Below, in pieces: positions 13,249-25,738 of a DNA stretch of 64,000 bases; the stretch's first letter is position 1; each line of letters starts with the position of its first letter. This DNA is from Druceiella hillmani (taxonomy: Eukaryota; Arthropoda; Insecta; Lepidoptera; Hepialidae). A program made the translations under genes and the position numbers. The notes below the pieces were generated by a model. The model worked only from the letters and a program-made list of their open reading frames with translations. It ran no database searches and was not told where the DNA came from. The stretch is from NCBI GenBank assembly GCA_039881145.1, contig JAYKKI010000008.1, positions 36,727,001 to 36,791,000 of the forward strand, read 5' to 3'.

Positions 13249-13673
13249 TTAAAATATAGGATTACAACACGAGTATGTACAAGAGTACTTCTAGACACCT
13301 TAATGTACAATGAGGCGTATAGATTAAACATTGACTGTATAGTTTCCAAACGAAATATACTAGTACTGAGTATCGAAACTAATTAATTTATCATTATATT
13401 AGGGAGAAATATGAGCAAATTTAAAGCAATTCGATATTACTAAACACGTATCACCACTATGAAATAAGCAATCACATCACAGGATTATAGTTGATATGAT
13501 TATGACTTAAAATTATAATTTTGTGAACGTGAATTCTTAGGATCAAACTATACAAATTAATGTGTACGTGAATTTTGAATGGTTTGGAAGATGATTTTAA
13601 GAAGAACAAATATAATCTTGGTGAGTTCCTTCATCTACCTTTAATTTCTAATAACGCGATGAAATTATCGTAA

Positions 13674-13927
13674 AACGGTAACTAAACTATACTAAATAGA
13701 CTACATGGAATATATTAGTAAGTCTCATTGACAAGAAAATTATAGATCAATGATAACTTCATTCAAAGTTACGTTGGGAGTATAATTAAAATTATCACGA
13801 CTATACCAAATAGACCATATAAACTATACTAAATAGACTACATAGAATACATTATTAATTCTCATTGGCAAGAAATTACAGATCAATGATAATTTCATTC
13901 GAAGTTACGTTGGGAGTGTAATTAAAA
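13674..13927 (+). repeat. Local tandem duplication, about 130 bp
   Basis: 'aaactatactaaatagactac...gttacgttgggag' occurs at 13683-13792 and again at 13822-13918, joined by a short linker that is itself similar. A, C and D have one copy. Unique to B. Confidence 0.8.
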
Positions 13928-15646
13928 TGATCGCGTGCCTTAACGGGACTGTTGAAATTTGTATCGACTCAGATAACAACAGACGGGTAGTTAAACTTCA
14001 GTTTATCGGTGTCGTAACCGACTTCATTACATTTTAATCTAATTGAGGTATAAACGTCATCGGTTAAATTATACTTGGCCACGCTGACTCAAATTTCGTG
14101 TTTAAACTTTGTATTGTTTTAGGTTCAAAAATTGAGGTACACCCATAAATGTCAGAAAATACTAATAAATTACAGATGCTTCTAGTCATGTGACTTCACA
14201 AGGGTTAATCAATTTATACGGCACGAATATTTTCATTTTATCTATGAATTTTAACAATGTGATTATCGCTTACAATTTTTTTTTATTAATGTAGTTGACG
14301 TCGATCTAATTTAAAAGAAATATTTTAACTTAAATTAGAAATAGGTAAAATTCCAAAATGTGGTTTTACCTTATTCAATATTACCATAATAAATGTTCTT
14401 TTGCAAATTGTTTATCAAAAATTATATTCTTTGATTACAACTTTGGGTTAGTACTATAAATTTAAAATTTTAAAAAAATTATATAAATATTAAGGCAAAA
14501 AACGATGTTAGTAATGATATCCACTTTTGAAGCAATTCTAATATTCAAAGCAGCTACTACATTGATATCAATAGGGAACAAGTACTCATAAAATAGATTT
14601 TCTCCAAACTTTGAGTACAACTTGATTCAATATGATGTTAGATGCAAAATTGACCAATTGATGGCTGATTATCGCAGCCGTTCAACGAAATGCTAAGGAA
14701 GGGATAAAATACGTATTTATGAAATATCTAACTGCAAATATCAACATATATTAAAACGATTAAAAATGGCACATCGATGAAGAAAATGTTTTTTTTAATT
14801 CTATGTATTAAGAGTAATATTAAAACACACAGATGTTAGCCTTTTAGTAAATTAAAAGGAAAACAGATATACAAAAGAAAAATAGAAGATTGAGAACACA
14901 AAAAAATCATGGTGATAATATAATTTATAAACACAATCCAATTAAATACATTTTTAAAACTTTTTCTTCGTCTTAAAAAATTTATTTAATTTTAAATAGT
15001 CCTAACTAAGGAAAAAGTATTTCAAAAATTAAAAAGGATTAAACCATTGAAAAGAAATGCCAGTTATTAAGCAATATATATTTAACAAAATTAATAAATT
15101 ATTTCGTTACAAAAAATTATATGGATATATTTGAGTACAATTAACGAAATTCTACTTTTATATTAATTGAATTCTTTGGAATACTAAAAGCTAAGAATAA
15201 GCAAATCGATATTGTTTATTATGTTTATAATTTGTAGCTCAGTTACTCTAATATTTTTTTAAAAAGGTTCGCAAATAATGGCCATAGCTAATATTTTTTT
15301 CTTTACTAGAGGCTATCTCTATTATTCTCAATTGTTTTTTAATTTTATCGGCACATTTTGTTGAATATGTGGGGTGGATACTTTTAATATGTCATTGATT
15401 CATATTTTCCCTTTATTTATATCAAGAATAAGTCAAAACTATTGTAACTGAAAATGACTAGAATTTTAATTAAAAATACCCATGTTATATCAATTTGAGT
15501 ACTAAAATACAAAATGAGGAATAATTAAGACATGTTCTAGGTACATGGCAAGAAACGGTTTTCAACATTTTGCATCGATATAGATGTAATCGATCCATGG
15601 AGGACAAATAAACATTTACATAGACAATTTGTATACAAAGTTTACA

Positions 15647-15818
15647 AATATTGAAAAAATTTGGCGTTAATTTTGTAGAAATTTATTTAATTTAATTTTT
15701 CACAACTAAATGAAACTACGTAATGTAGCAATTTGTAAAGATAAGACAAATTGTAAAGATTCCAATAAAGTAGAAATAATACTACATCACGTAGTTTCAT
15801 TTAGTTATGAAAAATTAA
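15647..15818 (-). mobile_element. Palindromic retroposon, internally deleted (copy 3)
   Basis: Two outer arms facing each other with the centre missing, so no hammerhead is left. Constant end on the left ('ttggcgttaa'). Flanked by near-identical 12-bp repeats at 15635-15646 and 15819-15830 (ACAAAGTTTACA / ACAAAGTTTTCA). The same insertion is in copy D at 40448-40619, so it predates the B/D split. Confidence 0.7.
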
Positions 15819-16453
15819 ACAAAGTTTTCATTGTCTGTTTATGTACAACTCTTTACTATTGGTGTAGTTGAAGTTCTTAAAATTCATAGAAAAAGTACAA
15901 AGATATCTATGTTAAATGTTAATTTAAATTCATTCCTCACTAATGTGTTCAAATTAGGAATCAGGAATCAGTTGTTGGTAATTAGTCAAGCTACGTCGTA
16001 GAAGTAGTCAAGCTACGTCGTACGTAGAAATATCAAAATATTATAACAAAAAATCGGGTAGGAACGCTTTTCGAATTTTTTTTACGTTGAACTCAAAAGA
16101 TTTGCAAATATGTTCACCACAACAGATACCATTTATTTCGGAAAATAATGGCTATAAAATATTATTCTAATAAATTCACCGAATTATCTATTTTATACCA
16201 AATTCAATAACAGGTCGCGTCAAGGCCGTTTTGTTATAGTAATACGAGCAAGGAGTAGGTATGTACCTTTATTTCATTTCAATGATAAAAACATCGTTAA
16301 GTCCACGGTCCCTTCGAGATCAAAGAGCCTTTCTCGTTCGGCTAATAAATTTATATTATATTCATGTCAAAATAACAGTCATGGAGTTATTTATTAATTT
16401 GCTCGTTTGCAATTTTTTTTCGTAGTGGACGCTTAATTATAAAAAAAATCATT

Positions 16454-16870
16454 TTTATTCATAACCTAATGAAACTACGTGATATAATATTATTTCTACT
16501 TTATTTAAATTAACCATAATTAACACAGATCTAAATATTATACAAAACAATAGCGGATGTGGGGTTTGAGTGGGTTTTCCCAATTTTTAAGTTAATAGTT
16601 TTTATTATATTTTTTAAAGTTACACAATGTACTATGCAGTACATTGTATATTTTATAGCAACTTAAATTTTTAAATGCTGTTGGGTATTTCTATGAGTTA
16701 ATCTCATCAAATTGCCCTCCTGAAAATATTATCACACGACGAAACCTAGGACGTGGCTATTAATTTAAATAAAATAGATATAATACTACATCACGCAGTT
16801 TCATTTAATTATGAATTAAAATTAGGTGAAAATGAATTTCTACAAAATTAACGACAAATATATTCAATAT
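16454..16870 (+). mobile_element. Palindromic hammerhead retroposon (copy 4)
   Basis: A 417-bp palindrome centred near 16635 (TACAATGTACT-atgc-AGTACATTGTA). The right arm holds a decayed hammerhead motif at about 16712-16757 (core CUGAAAA, U16.1 lost) and ends with the constant end. Flanked by AAAAAATCATT at 16443-16453 and 16871-16881. Copies A (near 4855) and E (near 53870) have one such sequence without the insert. Shared with D 41094-41653. Confidence 0.7.
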
Positions 16871-18501
16871 AAAAAATCATTAAATATAAATAAAATATCA
16901 TTACAAGAACGTTTTGGTAGTAAGTAAAACTTGGTTTTTTCAATTTAATTTGTTTTTCTCAAGGAGGCAAAAAGAATCTAACATGCACAATATGAACTCG
17001 CGTTATGAGGTTTCCATGCACATTAAGGCATATAAAAACATTTAAGATAAACGTATGTATATTGCCTAGTATAATTTTCACAGGCGTAAAACCAAGTTTT
17101 TATAAAAAAGTATAATTCCACCTAGAATAAGTTTTGGATTTTTCCCTTTATTTGTGCCATAAGACCGCTCATTATGCCGAATTTTAATTAACAAAGTCAC
17201 CCTAAAATACATTATGATTTTTATCAATAATACTATTGTGTGAACAAAAAAAATATGCTTTAAAGGGCTATATTTTTCCATTGCATGAATCTAAAATATG
17301 GAATATTTTAATGTAAGGCTGTAAACCTAAATATAAGATATAACGATATTTAAAGTTGATATCTCAAGCCGTTTCTAAGAAAAAGGGCTTGAACCTGCTG
17401 ACTGATGGAACAACCAAGTCAATAAGGATCCGTTTTATCATTTTGAGCGACGGACCTCCAACTAGGAAAAAAAATATTTTCTATTAAATAACTGTGTCAA
17501 TAATAATTTTCTGTTTATTTCAGGGAAAATTTATGTGTAGATGCTGGAAAAATCTTTCGTATTTTTAATTTATATTCATATATTAAAAATAATATTTTGC
17601 AGTTATAAAAAATATGCCTAAATTGGTGTTGATAGTATAAGTAATACTATTGATTTTGGGTTGGATAATTAAAAGTGAACCTAATTAATGAGGTAATTGC
17701 TGCTTATGAAACGAAATTTGTGTTTAACATTGTTACACAAAATGGATTTAATGTAAGTTATATTAAATCACGCTTATTAAATCATAAATTAAACTGTGTT
17801 CAAAGATATAAATATATACGTTTACTAATTTTATAAGAGTAATTTTATGGGTATACTAATAAACACTAGAAATAATCTCACGTTTTTTCATTATATTCCG
17901 TTGTTCTTAACACAGCACAACCCAATATTCGTTTCGTTTCGACCTACCTTCAAACGTTTCGTCAGCTGGGCCATTACCGCAACAACTTGAGCACACATGC
18001 ACGCAAAACCGTAATTAATATAAGTTGCTTCGAATTCCAAATAACGGATACCAACCCTTCCTTATACATCGATAGCGTCGACGCTATAACCGAAACGACG
18101 CGTCAAATAAGACGTTGCCGAACTTGCTTATTTACAAAATCGGTGATGATAAAGTCTGCAGGCAATGAAACTCGGTACGGGTAATTTAAACTCGAAAATG
18201 TTAGAGAATGCGCATTCCGACGTTAGTAGATTACATCTTTCATGGCAATCGTAAATCATCTATGATTCAATACATGAAGCGCAATAAAAGTACTTATATG
18301 CACTTAAGTTATGAAATTTACCGATAAAGCATTATTCATAAAAAGATTTCAATAACTTTGTTTCACTTTATGTGCTGTGATAAGTTTTTTCTCAATTTTT
18401 CCTAAAACTGAAAAAAAACCTCTCTGATTGACGTATAGATTTTTACGTTTATTGACGTATCAGATATTTCGCCATGAAATATCTATTACGTTAGTAAACG
18501 T

Positions 18502-18503
18502 AA

Positions 18504-18572
<69 letters not shown>
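18502..18572. repeat. (TA)n microsatellite inside an inverted repeat
   Basis: TA tract with one TACA interruption, flanked by perfect 13-bp inverted arms TACGTTAGTAAAC (18487-18499) and its complement (18594-18606). Copies A, D and E have no such tract here. Confidence 0.85.
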
Positions 18573-18573
<1 letters not shown>

Positions 18574-18825
18574 GTCAGTCAGATAAGTTTATTGTTTACT
18601 AACGTATCACATATTGCACTATCAAATAACGCCGTTATCGTTACATGTTAAAGTATAGTATAATATTAACGTAGAAAACATTTGAAGCCATTATTTCTAT
18701 TAGTATAGTGCTACTTATGGTACTTTAGAAATAGTCACGTCGTATAGCTTTCATTAAACATTCATATTCCAAGAAAAAGAAATCTAAATTACAATTTACA
18801 ATTAACTAGACATTAAATAAGTAAA

Positions 18826-19440
18826 CGGTTTAAGCAATGCTTCCTCGTTAATTCAAAAACATACAATTTGCACTTTTAAGCTGGCATATTGTAAAGCTTA
18901 GCACATTAAATTACTGTTATTTCCTAACTCCTGATAGTTTAGACTCAGACCAATGAGCTGCTGTTCCAGGCTATCAATAGAAATAGTGAGTTTTTAGACA
19001 CAGCGAATAAAGAATTTTCAAATATATGCTCACCGACGGAACGTCTCGCGTTTAAATTGAATCAAATTTTATGGCCGACTGTGCGACCGCCAAAAGGTAT
19101 TGCGAAGCTTCTCTGACTAGAAAATTGGGTATAGAAGTAGTTGGAAAACATACTCCAAGAATACGTTAACCACGGGGCAGTGACCTGCCCAGTAAAGTGT
19201 GGGATTTATCTGCGCGAATACTTTATGCATACGGCTAAAAGAAAATTGGAAGAATGAAAAATTGCGAGTGTTTTTGGGGTCAACTAATGTTTTTTGTACA
19301 TTTATTAATACAATTTTGTTAGTAAAATAGGAGAGAATAATAATCTATAGTTCTTATGGTCGAAATATTATTGAAGATATAAATGTCAAACTTTTCGAAT
19401 GACTTATTTTTCCGTTATAAAATAAAATGATTCATTTTAT
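18826..19440 (-). repeat. Inverted segment of the macro-unit in B (relative to D)
   Basis: Reverse complement matches D 45965-46590, with shared strings such as 'attactgttatttcctaac' and 'tgctcaccga'. Flanks before 18790 and after 19500 match D in direct orientation. One copy was inverted; the ancestral orientation cannot be decided because A and E lack the piece. Confidence 0.75.
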
Positions 19441-20239
19441 GGTTTTTGACCACGTTGATAATATGACCAAAACCCACTACAAGAGGTCAACATACATCCC
19501 TTTTTGTGGGTTCTGGTATTATGTAACAATTACATTTCATATTCTTCAAGTATACTTATACCGTGCTGTACTGTTCGTTTGAATGATTAACCTTTTTATT
19601 TACTAGTATTTGACGCCTACTACAATTTTTTCGAAATATCTGCTTTTAATAAATCAAATACTGATTATTTACAATTAAACTTTATGATCGAACATGTCTT
19701 CATTTCTCTTGCCTGTGTAATAACAACATTTTCTTCCGTTCAAATAGTTAAGTTTTTCTAAAAACACATCAAAACACATTTCTTTCATTTGACTAAAGCG
19801 GCTGCAGACTTGCAGATGCTCCACCCAAGTTAGTTAAGCATATGTTATTTTGTCATCATTGCCATATTATTAAATGTATGTAAATATGGAAAAAGTGGTG
19901 AGGAAAATGTGCATTTTTTTTAAATTTAATTTTAATTTGCTAATAATTATAATACTTCTTTCGATTCTAATAAATATTTCATGCAAATATCTCAATGTAA
20001 AAATTTTTTTTCGCTGAATACAAAATCAAATCAAAATATTGGGATTTTGATGATGTTCTTATCAAGATGAGTTTTTAATTTCTATTTATTTGTGTTGTAT
20101 GAAAAATAAATGTCCCTTGAGTTGATTTTAAGGTAATTGGAGTTTACTCCTTAAGAATCCATTTTCAGAGTAAAATCAGAGCGTTACCGTTAGATGGCCT
20201 CTCTGCACAACATTTCTGCGTATCTTTAGAGTGATATAT

Positions 20240-20240
<1 letters not shown>

Positions 20241-20305
<65 letters not shown>
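20241..20305. repeat. (TA)n microsatellite
   Basis: Pure TA repeat in B. The equivalent in D (near 47425) is only a few bases, so it expanded in B. Confidence 0.9.
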
Positions 20306-20307
<2 letters not shown>

Positions 20308-21237
20308 ACATTTTCTTATGGCATAATCACGATGAAGAAGTATAACACACATATTGGCATTTTCTTATGGCGTAATCGCAATGACGAAGTGTGACATAAA
20401 TAGTTTACTATCGTTCGCTTATATCAAGACGTAATCATTAAATGTCATTATGTGTCAATATTTTGTATCTTCTATCCTACAAAATTAAAAAGTCTCTTTT
20501 AATTGTAACTTCTTAGTCTGGCGTTGCTAAATGTTTTTAATTTTGTTGTATAAATTTAATCTTGTTCATTTGTTATTTACTTGAAAATCATTATATTGTC
20601 AACATTGTTTTATTAAAGAATTTTCCATTTATATTTAATTATATTGCTATTTATATTTATATACACCATTCCCACATGTTTTATACATTCCAAGATAATC
20701 GTACTTAAGGAGTGAACTTCAGTAGTACGTGGGAGCTGGCACACACAATGTTTTTTTAAACTGTTGCCAGTAAATTTACATAATTATCCTTAATTATTCA
20801 TAAACATTTTTCTCATAGTTATTCTAAATGAAAATATTTTGTTTTCCAGATTAATTTTTTTTAGTTTTAAATATTTAGAAAAAATGGAATTAATGAGAGT
20901 AAATTTACGCGCATCTTTTAAAGCATTTAAATATATCACACCCAAATATATCTACCTAAATTCCTAAAAATATCACAACTAAATTCCAATGCACCGAGAT
21001 TTGATATTAAATCTGAATTTTTATCTTACGGTCTGTAGATTATCCCAAATTGATTAATTGGAAGATATTTGGTATCGTGACATTTTTATTCTGGAAATAA
21101 AAGGCCTTAATTTTTTCATTCTCTGTATATGTCAATGTTTACAAAAATGTTTGCATTTTCTTGTAGGGTTGTTTTTCAATGAGACTCTATTTGATCTCTT
21201 GATTGAAAGCTAAACTTAATATCAATCCTTTCGCATT

Positions 21238-21261
21238 TTATATACACACACATATAACTAT

Positions 21262-21292
<31 letters not shown>

Positions 21293-21322
21293 TGTGTATA
21301 TATTATTATACATATATATTTT
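21238..21322. repeat. TA/CA-rich microsatellite
   Basis: Interrupted TATACA/TATA repeat. The equivalent in D is the long tract 48268-48428. Confidence 0.85.
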
Positions 21323-21698
21323 ACGCATATAGATAAATTTTCGAAAAGTATTCATGAATGTTTTTCTCTCGCTCTTCTCGCTTCTTTTCCTCTCGCGACT
21401 CGTCTTTCAAAAGCTTTGTAAAAGTGAGTCAAGAGAATTTAACCCTATCATCCTTTAATTCTAATTCATTGTGCAAATTAAGACTGTCTAATTTAAAATG
21501 TTTACAGATTACGAGTTTAAAGTGTTATTGTCTCACCGCCAGTATATATCTCAAGTTTACTTATTTTACTTTGAAACAGACGTACAAAGAAGCAAAACTT
21601 TCCACACTTTCATCTACACAATAGCGCGGAAAACTTAATTGGATATCATAGTTTACATTTTTCCTACTTTATATTTTAGAAAATTTCGAATTTGAGAT

Positions 21699-21747
21699 GA
21701 TTTTTCGGCGTATATAATATCCGGTATATTATATACGCCGAAAAATC
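21699..21747. repeat. Perfect palindrome, 22-bp arms
   Basis: Arms 21699-21720 and 21726-21747 around CCGGT. The equivalent in D (48988-49012) has only one arm ('cagcgtatataatatgt'), so the second arm arose in B. Confidence 0.85.
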
Positions 21748-22599
21748 AAAGCTTTTCACAAGGGTTAACAACTGTAAAAAATATTTTTAATTAGTTTAAT
21801 ATAATACACACTTGGACATACATTTAATGTAAATTATTAACTAAATACTTTTTAAGATATGGAGTAAAAAACCAAATCAATATAAAAAAAAGAATTTATA
21901 AAAAATTATAACATGTTATATAGTTATAATTCTATCCATCGTAAATATACATCGCCAATCATCATTATTTGACTTCGGAAAGGAAAGGAGGATTTTAAGT
22001 TAAGTTCTGTTCAATATGTTACTATAAATGCATATGGTAAATTTTTACATATTCCGCCATAGCTCTTAAACTATCAACCCGATCTTTACAAATTAGATAT
22101 CAATTAATTTGGTTCAATAAACATATTAAGTATATAAACTACAGGATAATGTGCATAAATGTAAAATATAACATAGATTGCAATTTTTTAAATTAATTTT
22201 TAAAATTCTCTAGCAATACAAAAAAGCCTTACAATTTCGGCACAACCGTCCGTCGTCCATTTGTCAGAATCTTTTAGTTTATACTATTTTAAGAATATTT
22301 TAAATTTCTAATGTTTTATACTTACACGTACAAAATTGTGTAAATACTTGTTTCAGGTAAGGGTCTGAATTCATATACAACTGGAGGGCATTGGATAGGT
22401 CTTCCGAATTGAAACTGAAGCTATGTATAGCATTTTTTTGTTTAAATTCGGTTTGTTCAATATTGAGCTTCAAAATGTTATGTGGAATACATATTTTCCA
22501 CATCCTTTTCCGCCTTTAACTATGGGTTTGAAAAACCTAAAAAATTTCCGTTCTTGGATTTTATCGCTTTTGCGTTTTGTCAACTTAATTATAGGCTTA

Positions 22600-22857
22600 G
22601 AGTTTTCAGTGCGCGGCGCGCCATAATGTCCTGGGTTCGATTCGTAGCCACCCGTCGTGTGGAGCTGGAGTGATGTTTGTAATTACGTAAATAAAATACC
22701 AGAGACGAGTAAGAGGCAGCAGCCGTACCATTGCGGGAAGGTAGCGCTGCAATAGGGAAGCCGCTTACTCTGCATAGCGATTGTGAGAATGACCTCAAAT
22801 AGTTCGCACACTGGTAGAGGTCTATATCCAGCACTGAATGGAAATAGGCTGTTTATT
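22600..22857 (+). mobile_element. tRNA-related SINE-like element with LINE-type tail
   Basis: GC-richer island in AT-rich DNA. It has a pol III B-box-like GGTTCGATTC at 22634-22643 and ends near 22814-22857 in 'gtagaggtctatatccagca...ggctgttta', a divergent form of the 3' tail shared by many insect RTE/CR1-type LINEs and their SINEs. The A box is not clear. No target-site repeat found. Small overlapping frames (22482-22673 +, 22589-22834 -) are by-products of the element. Only in copy B. Confidence 0.6.
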
Positions 22858-22990
22858 AGCCATTGCTATATAATTTTTAATAAAAATTATTCCAATTAAT
22901 TTTGCATCACTTCAAGAGATCCTCCTATATACGTGTCGTATATACGATCACCCGACTTAATATGGCAATGGTATAATATTTTAAATAAAA

Positions 22991-23121
22991 TTAGTATTTC
23001 TGATCCAGTACTCCTATTAAAATGATTCCCATTTTCTTTCTTCCATACTTCGTGGCGCATACCCCTTGGTTGAATACCTTGTGACCTTTAATGTAGTTCT
23101 CGTCCAACAGCTTAACCTCAT
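22991..23121 (-). CDS. Possible terminal exon, unrecognised protein
   Basis: On minus, a pyrimidine-rich acceptor (TTTTTTCTTCCAG, 23122-23134) is followed by 42 open codons: EVKLLDENYIKGHKVFNQGV, then CATKYGRKKMGIILIGVLDQ, KY and TAA at 22991. GC content is clearly higher than the flanks, and the composition (charged, Gly/Cys, few Asn/Ile/Phe runs) looks like protein, unlike chance frames nearby. No ATG, no upstream exon and no polyadenylation signal were identified. I do not recognise the protein. It could be a captured exon, a fragment of a mobile element or chance. It lies in B-specific DNA between the SINE and the P element. Confidence 0.3.
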
Positions 23122-25387
23122 CTGGAAGAAAAAATAAATAATCGTCTCATTTTGAATCGTTTGTTGAGTTTTCATTATATTCTTCTGCGATATTCAATTA
23201 GTTTTATGTCTCAAATCATTATTCTCTTGTTAATAAAAATATTTTAATGTAGTAAATGGCACAAGTGATTATATCACTAAAATTAGCTTCTTTTATTCAA
23301 ACGTTTAAAACAACAGAATTAATTTTGCAACAAAAATTTAAAATATTGTTATACAATTTCACAATTTGTTCATACATTTTTTTATTTTTAATTTTGTATT
23401 TATATTCGTTTTACTTTTTCTTCTTTGGTCTGCTCTTGATTTTTATTGTATTTGTAAGGTGAAAACCCATCAGAAGTGAGTAAAACTAGTGCACTGATGA
23501 ATCTTTTCATTTTTCTTTTAACACTTTTTCTTAACGATTTTCATTTACTAACCTGAAAGTAAAATTCCAATCTATTCATCTTTTTTCTGTCTGAAATTCG
23601 TATATGAAACTTTATTAATTTTTATATTTATTTCATCAACTAAAAATAAAACTTTAATTTTCTTCTTTTTAATAAATATGGTAATGCCATTTCAAATATA
23701 TCTTTTTATTTTTGAAACCTTGATCTTCTGAGGCCAACGACAAGTCAATAAAGCAATAATTAACTTATATAGCCCATTTATATTTGTACGACAATAGAAC
23801 AACTAACAAAAAGTAATATAACAACTGTTAAATAATACTTAATGTTGGTACGTTGCCAAGACAGTTTTGGCATTAAGGGTTTGAAACTAAATAAATTATA
23901 TTTAATAATGTATCCAAATTATTAATTGATTTCATGGAGATATATTGTTGAGCTATAAGCTCTCCCTCGGATCAAGATTAAGAAAAAGATATATCTCAAT
24001 TTCCTTGCCATAATCTTGGTAAACGTATTAGAATGAAGTATAAATATTACAAGATGGCATTATGTAATTCAAGCCTTGCTTTTATTACATACTTCACTGA
24101 ATGTAACTTTTGTTCGAAAAAGTATAATAAACATTTTGCTAATTTAAAATCAAATCAACGTCTAATTAAACGTATCTTAACCAAAATTTTGTGTGTTAGT
24201 AGAATAACTCAGTAGAATTTTCATACTTATGTGCTTATTTTCTTTAAATGTAGAGATATTATGTCACATATTCCATTATCTTAGTGTGCATTAGTATAAA
24301 GGTAACTCAGAGGCTAGTTTCACGTTCAGGGCGCCCAGGTAAAACTACATCTTCTAAATCCGAATTATACTGACATTCTCCAGTTTCATACTGCAGTCAA
24401 CTGCTCGTCCACCTGATCGCAGTCGCACCAAACTGTTATCAATTTACGTCGAGTGAAAGTAAACTTGGAGATATGTGCTTTTTTATAACTTTATTATTTT
24501 GGATATAGTTAACTCTTGAATACTTTACCACAAGAAATGTTTTCCCCACTCACAATAATTTGTTACGAAGAGCCACGGAGTATTTACCAAGTGGAGAGCG
24601 CTAGACGCTCACGCTTTTTCTAAGAATCACAACAAAGTATATATTATCGATATCGATAAAAAATATTAATTTTCTTCTCCGATTTTTTTATTTCAAGGAA
24701 TTAAATATTAAATAAAATGTTCTAAATTAAGACAATCTTAATCACTTAATATAATATTAGTATAAATATACCAATATTGTATACAAAAATAACTACTGAT
24801 AAAAAAACTAATTAACTTGGAATATATTTTCCGTATATAGTCCATTGGATTTTGATTATTTTTTATGATAAATGTCATTCGATCATCTACGTATTTTTAA
24901 CAACACATTATGCTAAATCGACTAAATGATTTGTCGACTCTGTGTCAAACTGGTGAAAATTTATTTCTCGAAAAATATCGTAACCGACAAAAGGTTCCAA
25001 AACAGCCGGTACAAAATAATCTGAATTATATTTCAATTTAATTGCTTTGTCACCACAATGAAACACAGTCCGTTTGGTGTAAATTTCATAACGACGACAT
25101 ATTTCCTTAACAGTAGAAAATGGATACATCAATTCGTTCCGGACATCTTTATCCTTTGCTAAGGTTTTTTCATTGACGTTGCCTATCAGTGTTCCAATAC
25201 ATGTTTGACGTTTTAATTTTTCCGTCAACGAGTGGACAACATGACCTGCCATGTACTCCATTACTTTCTCACTAAATTCTGTAAGTATGATGTCTTGAAC
25301 TATTTGTTCTTCGTCGAGGTTTTTGTTTTCGTTTACAATTAGATAGCTCTCATCTTTGGGTCTGGTGGTTATGTTAATATGAATCAA

Positions 25388-25738
25388 TGCGGATGTGCAT
25401 TAGAATAGCGTAATTTGATTTAGAACCACACAATTGCACTGCACGTGTTTTATGTTTGGGCATGGGTAAGTATTTTTTTATATATACTATCGGGTTTTTG
25501 TTGGACCCACCATGGCATCTCACACTGCCATAAAAGTACTACAGAGAGTCTGGGCTTATTTTATGCATTAGTTGATACATAAATTTGTTTCTTGAGTTAA
25601 GAATGAATTCCTGGATCATATATTTGACACTTTCTATGCAAACACAAAACCCTATAAATCCCATACGTCGCGATAAATAAATAAGTAATATGGTTTCTGT
25701 TTTATTAGCTTTAGTTATTTTGGTAGACAATTTCATTA
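25388..25738 (-). pseudogene. P-element transposase, broken central-to-C-terminal junction
   Basis: The 65-codon frame 25539-25736 (GFIGFCVCIESVKYMIQEFI then LNSRNKFMYQLM) is the segment just before the SPDSL...GGSNKNP motif of THAP9-like transposases, which reads across 25490-25545 with stops. It links the core to the C-terminal frame 24908-25387. Listed to show that the stretch is degraded coding sequence and not a separate gene. Confidence 0.7.

Larger units (their letters stand above)
21770..24900. other. B-specific AT-rich stretch
   Basis: No counterpart in other copies. Apart from the SINE (22600-22857) and the possible exon (22991-23121) it is featureless. 24290-24460 is GC-richer and on minus gives ETGECQYNSDLEDVVLPGRP then ERETSL and a stop; this resembles coding sequence, but I cannot connect it to anything. 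A possible outer part of the P element starts somewhere before 24900. Confidence 0.4.

Noticed and set aside
22600..22680. A true tRNA gene at the GGTTCGATTC motif
   Set aside because: No acceptor stem, anticodon arm or clear A box; the LINE-type tail downstream fits a SINE. The same applies to 7195-7322.
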